Below are positions 7,572-15,585 of a DNA stretch of 64,000 nucleotides, one piece after another. A program made the translations under genes and the position numbers. Origin of the DNA: an uncultured Collinsella sp. (GTDB taxonomy: Bacteria > Actinomycetota > Coriobacteriia > Coriobacteriales > Coriobacteriaceae); contig UQPF01000001.1 in the NCBI GenBank assembly GCA_900542905.1, positions 224,148 through 288,147 of the forward strand. The letters are read 5' to 3'. Every line of letters starts with the position of its first letter. Position 1 is the stretch's first letter. Below the pieces are notes generated by a model. The model was not told the DNA's origin, made no database searches, and saw only the letters and a program-made list of their open reading frames with translations.

Positions 7572-8753
7572 ATGAAAGAACTCTCCAATCGCACGGCATC
7601 ATTCACCGATTCGGTCATCCGCCGCATGACACGCATCTCCAATAAGTACGGTGCCGTCAACCTCTCGCAGGGCTTCCCTGACTTCGATCCCCCGGCGCAG
7701 CTGCTCAACAGCCTGAGCACCATCGCCGCCGACCCCAAGCCGCTCTATCACCAGTACTCCATCACCTGGGGCTCCCAGGCCATGCGCGAGGCGCTCGCTG
7801 CCAAGCAGGAGCACTTTATGGGCATGCCGGTCGACCCCAACCAGAACATCGTGGTCACCTGTGGCTCCACCGAGGCCATGATGGCCGCCATGATGACGGT
7901 TACGAACCCCGGAGACAAGGTCGTCATCTTCTCGCCGTTCTACGAGAACTACGGCGCCGATACCATCCTCTCAGGTGCCGAGCCCATCTATGTGCCGCTC
8001 AACCCGCCCACGTTCGACTTCGATCGCGAGGTCCTCGAGGCGGCCTTCCGCGACAATGATCCCAAGGCCATCGTCCTGTGCAACCCTTCCAACCCCTGCG
8101 GCAAGGTCTTTACGCGCGAGGAGCTCGCCTTTATCGCCGACCTCTGCAAAAAGTACGACGCCTACTGCATCACCGATGAGGTGTACGAGCACATCGTCTA
8201 CGCGCCCCACGAGCACGTCTATATGGCCACGCTGCCCGGCATGTTCGAGCGAACCATCAGCTGCAGCTCGCTGTCCAAGACGTACTCCATCACCGGCTGG
8301 CGTCTGGGCTACACCATTGCCCCGGCCCAGATCACCGAGCGCATCAAGAAGGTCCACGACTTCCTCACCGTGGGTGCCGCCGCTCCCCTGCAGGAGGCCG
8401 TCGTTACCGCCCTCAACTTCGACGACAGCTATTACGATGAGGTCCTCGACCTCTACGCCGCCAAGCGCGACCTGTTCTGCCAGGGACTCGACAGCATCGG
8501 TCTTGAGCACAACGTGCCACAGGGCGCCTACTACGTCATGATGGACATCTCTGAGTTTGGATATGATAGCGACCTCAAATTCTGCGAGGACCTCGCGTCT
8601 AAGGTGGGCGTGGGCGCCGTACCCGGCTCGAGCTTCTTCCGCGAGCCCGTCAACCATCTGATTCGTTTCCACTTTGCCAAGCGAGACGAGACACTTAACG
8701 CGGCGCTGGAGAACCTCAAGTCGCTGCGTGATAAAATCAAGCCGCGCGGGTAA
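7572..8753 (+). CDS. PLP-dependent aminotransferase, class I/II (fold type I)
   Basis: A 393-residue transaminase. Family motifs are NLSQGFPDFDPP at the N-terminus, CNPSNPCGKVF, ITDEVYEHIVY with the PLP-binding Asp/Tyr, and SSLSKTYSITGWRLGY with the PLP lysine. The pattern is closest to the kynurenine/methionine/aspartate aminotransferase group, which transfers amino groups to 2-oxo acids; the substrate cannot be fixed from sequence. A site AAAGGAC precedes the ATG. It is a single-gene unit ended by the hairpin at 8781-8821. Confidence 0.88.
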   Translation: MKELSNRTASFTDSVIRRMTRISNKYGAVNLSQGFPDFDPPAQLLNSLSTIAADPKPLYHQYSITWGSQAMREALAAKQEHFMGMPVDPNQNIVVTCGSTEAMMAAMMTVTNPGDKVVIFSPFYENYGADTILSGAEPIYVPLNPPTFDFDREVLEAAFRDNDPKAIVLCNPSNPCGKVFTREELAFIADLCKKYDAYCITDEVYEHIVYAPHEHVYMATLPGMFERTISCSSLSKTYSITGWRLGYTIAPAQITERIKKVHDFLTVGAAAPLQEAVVTALNFDDSYYDEVLDLYAAKRDLFCQGLDSIGLEHNVPQGAYYVMMDISEFGYDSDLKFCEDLASKVGVGAVPGSSFFREPVNHLIRFHFAKRDETLNAALENLKSLRDKIKPRG

Positions 8754-8780
8754 GGACGGCCCGGCAACTAAAGCAACCAA

Positions 8781-8821
8781 AGAAGCCTCGCACCGCCCGC
8801 CGCGTTGCGAGGCTTCTTTTT
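8781..8821 (+). terminator. Rho-independent terminator after the aminotransferase
   Basis: AGAAGCCTCGCA pairs with TGCGAGGCTTCT across a 13-base loop, followed by TTTTTAT. Confidence 0.92.
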
Positions 8822-8894
8822 ATAGCGCTTTCTTAAATGGTTTAGAGCTCTATACTTTAGTCACGGAGCAACTCGTCCCAGAGAGAGGAATACT

Positions 8895-9785
8895 ATGGCA
8901 GAGCAGCAGCTTATCGGAGCGCTCGAGGCTGGCGGCACCAAGATGGTCTGCGCCACGGGCTATGCAGACGGTACGGTCCTGGAGCGCGAGCAGATTGCGA
9001 CCACGACCCCGCAGGAGACCGTTGAGGCCGTCAACGCATGGTTTGCCGACAAGGGCATCGCCGCGCTGGGCATTGGCGCCTTTGGCCCCACGGCAGTCAA
9101 CCCTGCCTCGCCCCAATACGGCAAGATCCTGGAGACGCCCAAAACGGCATGGCGCTACTTTGATCTGCTGGGCACCATTCAAAACGAGCTCAATATTCCC
9201 TGTGGCTACGACACCGACGTCAACGTCGCCTGCTTGGGCGAGGTCACCTTCGGTTGCGCCCAGGGCCTCACCGACGTGGTCTACCTGACCATCGGCACCG
9301 GCGTGGGCGCCGGCGTGCTCTCGGGCGGCCAGCTCGTGCACGGTATGATGCATCCCGAAGCCGGCCATATCCTGGTCACGCGCGATCCGCGCGACACCAT
9401 CGGCGAGCATAGCGCCTGCCCCTTCCACGACAACTGCCTCGAGGGCCTCATCGCCGGCCCCGGCGTTAAAAAGCGCTGGAATGGCAAGAGCGCCGGAGAC
9501 ATGGCCGAAGATCCGGAGGCCATGGACCTGCTCGCAGGCTACCTGGCACAGGCGCTCATGACCTACACGCTGTGCTACGCGCCGCAAAAGATCATCATCG
9601 GCGGCGGCGTGGCCGACCACACCCCCATCGTGCCGCTCGCACGCAAAAAGTGCGCCGAGATGCTCAACGGCTATATCGTCACGCCCGAGGTCAACGACAT
9701 CGAAACCTACATTGTCAATAACAGCCTTGAGGGCAAGCAGGGCATCATGGGTTGTCTGGCCCTTGGCGCCCAGGCGCTCCAGTAA
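8895..9785 (+). CDS. ROK-family sugar kinase, probable fructokinase
   Basis: A 296-residue ROK kinase. ATP-binding start GALEAGGTKMVCA, sugar-binding GYDTDVNVACLGE with the catalytic Asp, TIGTGVGAG, and the ROK zinc site HPEAGH...SACPFHDNCLEGL. The EAGGTK form and the length fit the fructokinase (ScrK/YdhR) branch that makes fructose 6-phosphate from cytoplasmic fructose; mannose is an alternative. A site GAGAGAGGAATACT precedes the ATG. No transporter or hydrolase gene is adjacent. Confidence 0.85.
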   Translation: MAEQQLIGALEAGGTKMVCATGYADGTVLEREQIATTTPQETVEAVNAWFADKGIAALGIGAFGPTAVNPASPQYGKILETPKTAWRYFDLLGTIQNELNIPCGYDTDVNVACLGEVTFGCAQGLTDVVYLTIGTGVGAGVLSGGQLVHGMMHPEAGHILVTRDPRDTIGEHSACPFHDNCLEGLIAGPGVKKRWNGKSAGDMAEDPEAMDLLAGYLAQALMTYTLCYAPQKIIIGGGVADHTPIVPLARKKCAEMLNGYIVTPEVNDIETYIVNNSLEGKQGIMGCLALGAQALQ

Positions 9786-9872
9786 AGGACACATCAGCGG
9801 GGCGCAGCGTAGCCAAACTCGCAAAACGCCCGGAAAACGCCGTCACGCCCCGCAGAGGCCCTCAAACGCACA

Positions 9873-9915
9873 AGGCCGCCTAGGACCAAGCAAAACGTCC
9901 TAGGCGGCCTTTTTG
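9873..9915. terminator. Bidirectional terminator between the ROK kinase and VanZ genes
   Basis: A 14-bp perfect stem, AGGCCGCCTAGGAC / GTCCTAGGCGGCCT, is flanked by TTTTT on the plus side. It overlaps the last codons of the convergent VanZ-like gene, which ends at 9900. Confidence 0.85.
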
Positions 9916-10349
9916 GTGTACATCAGCGACCGTAAGAGATATCGGAGTACGACGCCTGTCGTCGCCCCGCAGCAGTCGATCATCACATCGGTAATCATGC
10001 CGGCGCGACCGGGCACAAATAGCTGGATCGTCTCGTCGATAGAGGGGACAAGCAGCAAGAACACCGCCGTGGGCAGCAACACATCAAACGTACGCCGGCC
10101 TTCGAGGTCAAAGGCGTGCGTCGCCAAGATGCCAAGCACCATGTACTCGGTAAAATGAGCGCACTTGCGCACGACGAAGTTGGTCACCCACTCGTATGGA
10201 AGCCCCAGGGTCTGCAAAAAGCCGCGAATGGATTCCATAATCGACAGGCTCAACGAACCAGAGCCCGTACCGGGAACCAGCGAATTGCCCCAAATGACGA
10301 GCACCATGGCGCAGGCGGCAAGCGCCCATTTTCGATCGACCTTAACCAT
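9900..10349 (-). CDS. VanZ-like membrane protein
   Basis: A 149-residue integral membrane protein with about four hydrophobic segments. The VanZ signature is visible as RKCAHFTEYMVLGILA and PSIDETIQLFVPGRAGMITDVMIDCCGA. In enterococci VanZ gives low-level teicoplanin tolerance; stand-alone homologues are common and mostly uncharacterised. Its start lies 7 bp after the stop of the Ala-rich protein gene, so the two form an operon. Confidence 0.85.
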   Translation of the reverse strand: MVKVDRKWALAACAMVLVIWGNSLVPGTGSGSLSLSIMESIRGFLQTLGLPYEWVTNFVVRKCAHFTEYMVLGILATHAFDLEGRRTFDVLLPTAVFLLLVPSIDETIQLFVPGRAGMITDVMIDCCGATTGVVLRYLLRSLMYTKKAA

Positions 10350-10356
10350 GCGGCAA

Positions 10357-11808
10357 TTATGCCTCCGCGCGCAGCGGCGTAAAGCTGGCGGTCCCGCCCT
10401 CGATAACGCTCAGATAGGCACGACCCGTGCGCTTGACGGCCGCAGACTGCAGACGGTTGATTTCTTCCTCGAGAATCTGATTGACGCGCTCATGACGACG
10501 GTTTTCCATAACGCCGGCAGCGATAGCCTCGGCGCGCTCGATACCCTCGCGCGAGATACGCGCGGTATCCTCGGGAAGCACGGAGCTGTGGCGGCCGACA
10601 TAGACGGGAGCAACCGAGACAGGTGAGGCTGCAGGCGTGGGCACCGCCACGGGGGCGGGCTCGGCAGCCTCGGCCATGATCGCCATAGCGGCGGCCCACA
10701 TGTCCTCGTGGCCCGAATAATCGGCCATGGGGATATCTTCCTCAAGAGAGGCATCGGGGAGACTGTCGGTATCCACGCGATCCTGGGCATCGATAGACGC
10801 AGTGATGGCGGCAGGCTCGTCCAGATCGGAGAGATCCACACCCTTGGCATCGGAAATGATGGGCATGCTGGCGAGCTTGGCGTTGCACGGCGCCGCCTCC
10901 GCGGCCTGCATTTGGGCCGAAGCGCCCCAAAGCGAGCTTTCGGCGGCTCGGCGAGCGGCAACGGTCTCCTCGTCGACAGCCAGGGGCTCATCGGCAAAGG
11001 GGTCGGCGACAGGAGCCACCTGAGCTGCGCTCTGTTGGCCGGTCGAAGCGGCCGCCGCGGCAGAAGTGTACGCAGCCGACGACGCGCCGCTATAGGCGGC
11101 ATTGTTGGCGGCGTTGGCCACAAGCGCCACGAAGGCTGCGGTACTACCCGCAGGGGCGGCGTGAGAGCCCGAGACGGCGCGTGCGGCAGCGGCAATGTCA
11201 TCGCGATTGTAAGAACCGGTCTTTCCACCGTTGGTGAGCTCATCGATTGCGACCTGGTAGACATCGCGCGAACGCACGGGATCGCAGCTGACCGGGGAAT
11301 CGTCATCGAGCATGCTGTCGATCATAGACCAGGCCTCGGCCTCATCCATGGCGTTAGCCGCGCGCGCGATGGTGGGAACGCCATCGTCGGCGTGACGGCG
11401 CTGGAACGCACCGGTCAGGCCGGAGAGAAATGCGGAAGAAGGCTGTGCGGCATTGGCCTGATCGGCCGGAGCCGCAGGCTGAGGCGCCGCCCCCTGCTGC
11501 TGTGCGGGAATCGAGGCGGTCTTGAACTCGTTGTGGGTCCGGCCAAACTGAGCGGCGCCGCCCACGGCATCGGGCTCAAACAGGCGGCCATCGTGCTCGG
11601 CACGATACTCGGAGATGCCCAGCGAGGCTGCGTAGATGCCCACGCCCGCCACCGCACCAACGGCGAAGGGAACCGCGCCCGCGACAACCGTCTCGTTGAC
11701 CGACGAGAACGGCAACGTCGCGGCATACATCACCACGGGGGCGGCAAGGCCGATCCCGCAGGAAAGTCCGGCAAGGACTGCTCGTTGTGTTGCATCAGAA
11801 GAAGCCAT
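10357..11808 (-). CDS. Ala-rich membrane-anchored protein of unknown function
   Basis: 483 residues, not recognised. Two hydrophobic segments occupy about residues 10-65 (VLAGLSCGIGLAAPVVMYAA and AGAVPFAVGAVAGVGIYAA). A long low-complexity Ala/Pro/Asp-rich region (about 90-390) is probably disordered. A charged C-terminal block (from RHSSVLPEDTARISREGIERAE) is predicted helical and looks conserved. The short N-terminus suggests anchoring with the bulk on one side of the membrane. GGGGAGAGCTC precedes the ATG at 11808; a start 27 bp upstream is possible. It is followed directly by the VanZ-like gene. Confidence 0.75.
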   Translation of the reverse strand: MASSDATQRAVLAGLSCGIGLAAPVVMYAATLPFSSVNETVVAGAVPFAVGAVAGVGIYAASLGISEYRAEHDGRLFEPDAVGGAAQFGRTHNEFKTASIPAQQQGAAPQPAAPADQANAAQPSSAFLSGLTGAFQRRHADDGVPTIARAANAMDEAEAWSMIDSMLDDDSPVSCDPVRSRDVYQVAIDELTNGGKTGSYNRDDIAAAARAVSGSHAAPAGSTAAFVALVANAANNAAYSGASSAAYTSAAAAASTGQQSAAQVAPVADPFADEPLAVDEETVAARRAAESSLWGASAQMQAAEAAPCNAKLASMPIISDAKGVDLSDLDEPAAITASIDAQDRVDTDSLPDASLEEDIPMADYSGHEDMWAAAMAIMAEAAEPAPVAVPTPAASPVSVAPVYVGRHSSVLPEDTARISREGIERAEAIAAGVMENRRHERVNQILEEEINRLQSAAVKRTGRAYLSVIEGGTASFTPLRAEA

Positions 11809-12049
11809 GAGCTCTCCCCATCTTCCAGCACCCAAATCGCATCATTTAGTTGGCTGCGCGAGAGAAGATGAAGCGGGACATGCGTCCCAAAGCAACGGTA
11901 TATAGTTCGTTTCATCTGCGTTTTCCGTCGCGAAGCTTAAAAGCTATTATGCGAAACCGACCCTCCGATTGCAAGCGATGAGGTCGGATTATGGCTCGAA
12001 AACTGCTGCTTGTCGGTCATAAGGTCAGAAAATGTTGCCGAGTGGCGCC

Positions 12050-12083
12050 GTAAAGAAAGGGCCGGGGCATAAACCCCGGCCCG
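12050..12083 (-). terminator. Rho-independent terminator of rho
   Basis: On the minus strand, GGGCCGGGG / CCCCGGCCC with a TTTATG loop is followed by TTTCTTT, just after the rho stop. The rest of the 11809-12123 gap holds only the upstream region of the Ala-rich protein gene; no gene is seen. Confidence 0.88.
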
Positions 12084-12123
12084 ATTGCCCGTTCTTATGG
12101 CGATATAGCGTGCGGCTTTTGGT

Positions 12124-14673
12124 CTAAAACGTCTGCTCGTAGTCGCTGTGCTTTTTGGCCGAACGCACCAGGAACTCCTGGTTGGTGTTGGTGCCCTTAA
12201 GACCCTTAATAAACGACGCCGCCGCGCGCTCGGTGTTGTTCATGCCGGCGAGAATGCGACGCAGGCCGAAGACAAACGGGCGCATCTGCTCGTCGACCAG
12301 CAGGTCCTCGTTGCGCGTACCGGAGGCAACGGGGTCGATGGCCGGGAAGATGCGACGGTCGGCGAGGTCGCGGTCGAGCTTGAGTTCCATGTTGCCGGTG
12401 CCCTTGAACTCCTCAAAGATGACCTCATCCATCTTGGAGCCGGTGTCGATAAGGGCGGAGGCGAGGATGGTGAGCGAGCCGCCGTTTTCGATATTGCGGG
12501 CTGCACCCAGGAAACGCTTGGGCGGATAGAGAGCTGCCGAATCGACGCCGCCCGAAAGGATACGACCCGAGGCGGGTGCCGCCAGGTTGTAGGCGCGGGC
12601 AAGACGCGTGATGGAGTCGAGCACCACCACGACATCGCCGCCCAGCTCCACAATGCGCTTGGCGCGTTCGATGACGAGCTCGGCCACGCGGGTGTGGTTC
12701 TCGGCAGGCATATCGAAGGTCGAGGCCACGACCTCGCCCTTGATGGAGCGCTGCATATCGGTGACCTCTTCGGGGCGCTCGTCGACGAGTAGGCAGATGA
12801 GGTGCACCTCGGGGTTGTTGATCGAGATGGACTGGCAGATCTTCTTAAGGATCGTTGTCTTGCCGGCCTTGGGCGGCGACACGATCAGGCCACGCTGGCC
12901 CTTGCCGATCGGTGACACGATATCGATAGCGCGACCGGTAATGGAGTCCTTGCCGTGCTCCATACGCAGCGGCTCGTTGGGATAGACCGGGGTAAGGTCG
13001 CCGAACTTGGGGCGGTTGCGGATCTGCTCGGGATCCATGCCGTTAACGGTCGTGATCTTGGCGAGGCCGGCTCGCTTGTCGCCGCCGCGCGAGGGGCGCA
13101 GCGAACCCTCGATGACATCACCCGTGCGCAGGCGTGCGGAGCGGATGAGGTAAGCGGGGACGAAGGCGTCTTCATTGGACTTCATGTAACCGTGGGCATG
13201 GATGATGCCGGAGTTGTCCGGGCGAATCTGCAGGATGCCCTTAATATCACGGAAGCCCTCGGCCTTCGCGGCGGTCGTGTAGATCTCCTCGACAAGCTCG
13301 GCCTTCTTCTTGCCGGTCGTCTCGATCTCGAACTCTTTTGCCTTCTCGCGCAGCTCGGCTACCTTCATGGCCGCAAGCTCCTCGCGCGAAAGCGTGGGCT
13401 CGGTGGGGGCGGCGTTGCGCTCCTTGTTGCGCTGTTTGCGGTCGCGCTGACGGCTGCGGCGGTCGTTGTTGCGATCGTCCTTGCGGTCGTTGCGCTCGTC
13501 GTTGCGCTTGTGCTGACGGCGGCTGGGGCGGGCGCCCTCTTCGGTCTCGGTGCCTTCGGCAGCCGCGGCTGCGGTTGCATCGGTGCCGGACGGAGCCTCG
13601 CCCTCTGCCTTGGCGTCGGCGTTGGCATGGTTGCTGGGTTCGGCGTCGCCCTGCTGCTCGGCACCCTTGGCCCTCGCGGACTTCTTGCGCGTGCGCTTGG
13701 GCTTCTCAGTTGCCGGCTGGTCGACGTTCTCGGCCTCGGAAGCGGCATCGGCGTTTGCCTGGGAGGACTTGTCGTCGACGGGCTTGGCGTCGGCATCGGC
13801 CTTGGCCTTCGCCTTCGTCGAGCGCTTTGCCGCGGTGCGACGGCTGCGGCCGGGACGGACATCGGCGGAATCGGCATCGGCAGATGCGGGAGCCTCGGTG
13901 GACGGAGCGTCCTGGACCGGAGCATCGGCCGTGGCCGTGGGCTCGGCCGTCACCGCTGCGCTCTGAGCAGCAGCTGCTGCGGCAGCGGCTTTCTCGGCCT
14001 CAACATACGCCTTGGGCTTGCGGCCGCGACGATGCGGGCGCAGAGCCGGATCAACGACGGGAACCTCGTTGGCCTCAGCGTGCACGACGGGCTCGGCGGA
14101 GGAAGCGCCCTCCCCTGCCGCAGAACGAGCCGGAGCTTCAGCGACCTCAGGGGTCAGCTGCTCGACGGGTTGCTGCGTCTTGGCTGCCGCACGGCGACGC
14201 GTGCGCGGTGCCGGCTTCTCGGCCGACTGTTCGACCGCAGGAGCCTCGGAGGCGACCGGCGCAGCGAGCTCAGTCAATGCCGCGGCCTCGCGCTCGGCAG
14301 CGCGACGGCGGGCACGCACAACCTGGGCCTCGCTAATCTGCGCCAGTGCACGGGCCTGCGCGACCTCATCGGAAATGGGGACCGAAGCATCGGCGGCAAC
14401 GGGCCGCTTCGCGCGCGTGGTGCGCGTCGTACGACGCTTGGGCTTTTCGGCATCCTCGCCGTCCGCAGCAGGCTTGGCCACACGACGCGTGCGCTTAGGC
14501 TTAGCGGGAGCAGCCTCCTCGCTAGCAACGGGCGTGGTGGGCACGGCGGCCTTAGGCGCCTCGGGAGCCGAGACCTGCGCCGGCGCGGACAGCACGGTCT
14601 GGTCCGACGTAACCGGTGCAGCGGGAGCCGTTTGCGTCGTCGTTATTTCGTTTTCTTGTTGTTGATCAGACAC
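12124..14673 (-). CDS. rho: Transcription termination factor Rho with long N-terminal extension
   Basis: 849 residues, about twice E. coli Rho. The last ~425 residues are standard: Rho_N (LSREELAAMKVAELREKA), the RNA-binding OB fold (EGFRDIKGILQIRPDNSGIIHAHGYM), Walker A (PPKAGKTTILKKI), Walker B (VVVVLDSITRLARAYN) and C-terminal RSAKKHSDYEQTF. The first ~425 residues are low complexity, rich in Ala, Glu, Lys and Arg, with KRTRR-type basic clusters and an RNDERNDRKDDRNNDRRSR stretch; such extensions are known from actinobacterial Rho and add RNA binding. The start is GTG (VSDQQQENE); an upstream Shine-Dalgarno is weak. Confidence 0.96.
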   Translation of the reverse strand: MSDQQQENEITTTQTAPAAPVTSDQTVLSAPAQVSAPEAPKAAVPTTPVASEEAAPAKPKRTRRVAKPAADGEDAEKPKRRTTRTTRAKRPVAADASVPISDEVAQARALAQISEAQVVRARRRAAEREAAALTELAAPVASEAPAVEQSAEKPAPRTRRRAAAKTQQPVEQLTPEVAEAPARSAAGEGASSAEPVVHAEANEVPVVDPALRPHRRGRKPKAYVEAEKAAAAAAAAQSAAVTAEPTATADAPVQDAPSTEAPASADADSADVRPGRSRRTAAKRSTKAKAKADADAKPVDDKSSQANADAASEAENVDQPATEKPKRTRKKSARAKGAEQQGDAEPSNHANADAKAEGEAPSGTDATAAAAAEGTETEEGARPSRRQHKRNDERNDRKDDRNNDRRSRQRDRKQRNKERNAAPTEPTLSREELAAMKVAELREKAKEFEIETTGKKKAELVEEIYTTAAKAEGFRDIKGILQIRPDNSGIIHAHGYMKSNEDAFVPAYLIRSARLRTGDVIEGSLRPSRGGDKRAGLAKITTVNGMDPEQIRNRPKFGDLTPVYPNEPLRMEHGKDSITGRAIDIVSPIGKGQRGLIVSPPKAGKTTILKKICQSISINNPEVHLICLLVDERPEEVTDMQRSIKGEVVASTFDMPAENHTRVAELVIERAKRIVELGGDVVVVLDSITRLARAYNLAAPASGRILSGGVDSAALYPPKRFLGAARNIENGGSLTILASALIDTGSKMDEVIFEEFKGTGNMELKLDRDLADRRIFPAIDPVASGTRNEDLLVDEQMRPFVFGLRRILAGMNNTERAAASFIKGLKGTNTNQEFLVRSAKKHSDYEQTF

Positions 14674-14848
14674 AGTGTTTGCTCAACTTTCTTTTCAAGC
14701 CCTGTGATCACATGCTCCCCGCATAAACCTTCAGGGCGGCTAAACAGTCTAGCTCCGTCCAAAAAGCGACGAGCATCATTGATCTGTATCGAGATGATTG
14801 CGTCAAATACGCAGAGTTAGTGTAACACAACCGCTGCCACCTGCAACT

Positions 14849-14905
14849 TAGTCATCGGGGGCGTTCTTAAACGACTAGTCAAAAGGAACACTCTTTACAA
14901 AGTTC
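14849..14905. repeat. GGGGACG-class intergenic repeat, copy a
   Basis: The segment TTAGTCATCGGGGGCGTTCTT, then AAACGACTAGTCA and GGAACACTCTT, matches the pieces found at 34506-34560 and 63577-63641. Confidence 0.6.
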
Positions 14906-15096
14906 CGGCGCACACCATCGCCACATCATAAGCTGCGGTGAAATAGTTCCCAAATCCCGGCCGACACCTCTCAAGCAGGAACCATTCCACCGCAACTCAT
15001 AAGAAGAAGGCAGGTCAAGCCTCAAGCATCGAGAAAACGGAACAGCTAAGGGGCAAGGGCATCGGCCCCAAGATCGACACGCCACGAATCGCGCCC

Positions 15097-15224
15097 ATCT
15101 ACTACGTTTGCCCCCGCACCCCTGACCATACTCACTTTTTTTCGAAAGTCGCAGACCTGCTACCTGCGGTTTTAATATTGCGATTTTCGGCGTGGTTCGG
15201 GGTACGCACTTAAACGTAGTAGAT
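15097..15224. repeat. 128-bp inverted-repeat element E1
   Basis: Perfect 13-bp terminal inverted repeats ATCTACTACGTTT (15097-15109) / AAACGTAGTAGAT (15212-15224). The interior carries CCTGCGGTTTTAATATTG, similar to CCAGCGGTTTTATTG in the element at 38048-38170. No coding capacity. It sits in the rho-argS gap, 14674-15585, which holds no gene that I can support. Confidence 0.7.
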
Positions 15225-15270
15225 GCCCCCGATTCTTGGCAGAAGGTATCCCGCCGCTCCTCCACGGGAC

Positions 15271-15310
15271 AAAAATGATCCGTTTTCCTCCGTCCCCTAG
15301 GGTCATTTTC
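15271..15310. repeat. CCGTCCC-loop palindrome, diverged copy
   Basis: AAAATGATCC pairs with GGGTCATTTT around a loop holding CCTCCGTCCCC. It resembles the palindromes at 25462-25497 and 38184-38221. Confidence 0.45.
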
Positions 15311-15322
15311 AAAACTATGGCT

Positions 15323-15450
15323 GTTTACTACGATGAATCGCTCAACCACGACCACGCCAAAACCCGAAAAAATAAAACCCCAGCTAGATGGCTTGCACTT
15401 TTCGGTGAAAAGCCAGTGTGATTGGAATCCCTCGATTCATCGTAGTAAAC
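15323..15450. repeat. 128-bp inverted-repeat element E2
   Basis: Perfect 18-bp terminal inverted repeats GTTTACTACGATGAATCG (15323-15340) / CGATTCATCGTAGTAAAC (15433-15450). Read on the minus strand, the interior holds GCTGGGGTTTTATTTTT, like the GCGGTTTTATT core of E1 and E3, so E2 is probably the same family in opposite orientation. Confidence 0.68.
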
Positions 15451-15502
15451 CGGTATAGTTGCGATTTAGTAGCATTTCCCAACACACCAAAAACACCGCC
15501 AA

Positions 15503-15540
15503 ACGCAAAAATCCCGATCTCCGCATGGGAGATCGGGCTT
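15503..15540 (-). terminator. Rho-independent terminator of argS
   Basis: On the minus strand, CCCGATCTCC / GGAGATCGGG with a short loop is followed by ATTTTTG, about 50 bases after the argS stop. Confidence 0.88.
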
Positions 15541-15585
15541 AGAAGGCTCAGCTAAACCAAACCTACGCAGTCAAACGGCCAGCGC

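Noticed and set aside
14849..15585. Possible CRISPR array or small gene in the rho-argS gap
   Set aside because: The repeats are inverted pairs with unequal sequence, not evenly spaced direct repeats, and no cas gene is present. The short frames have no ribosome site or family similarity.
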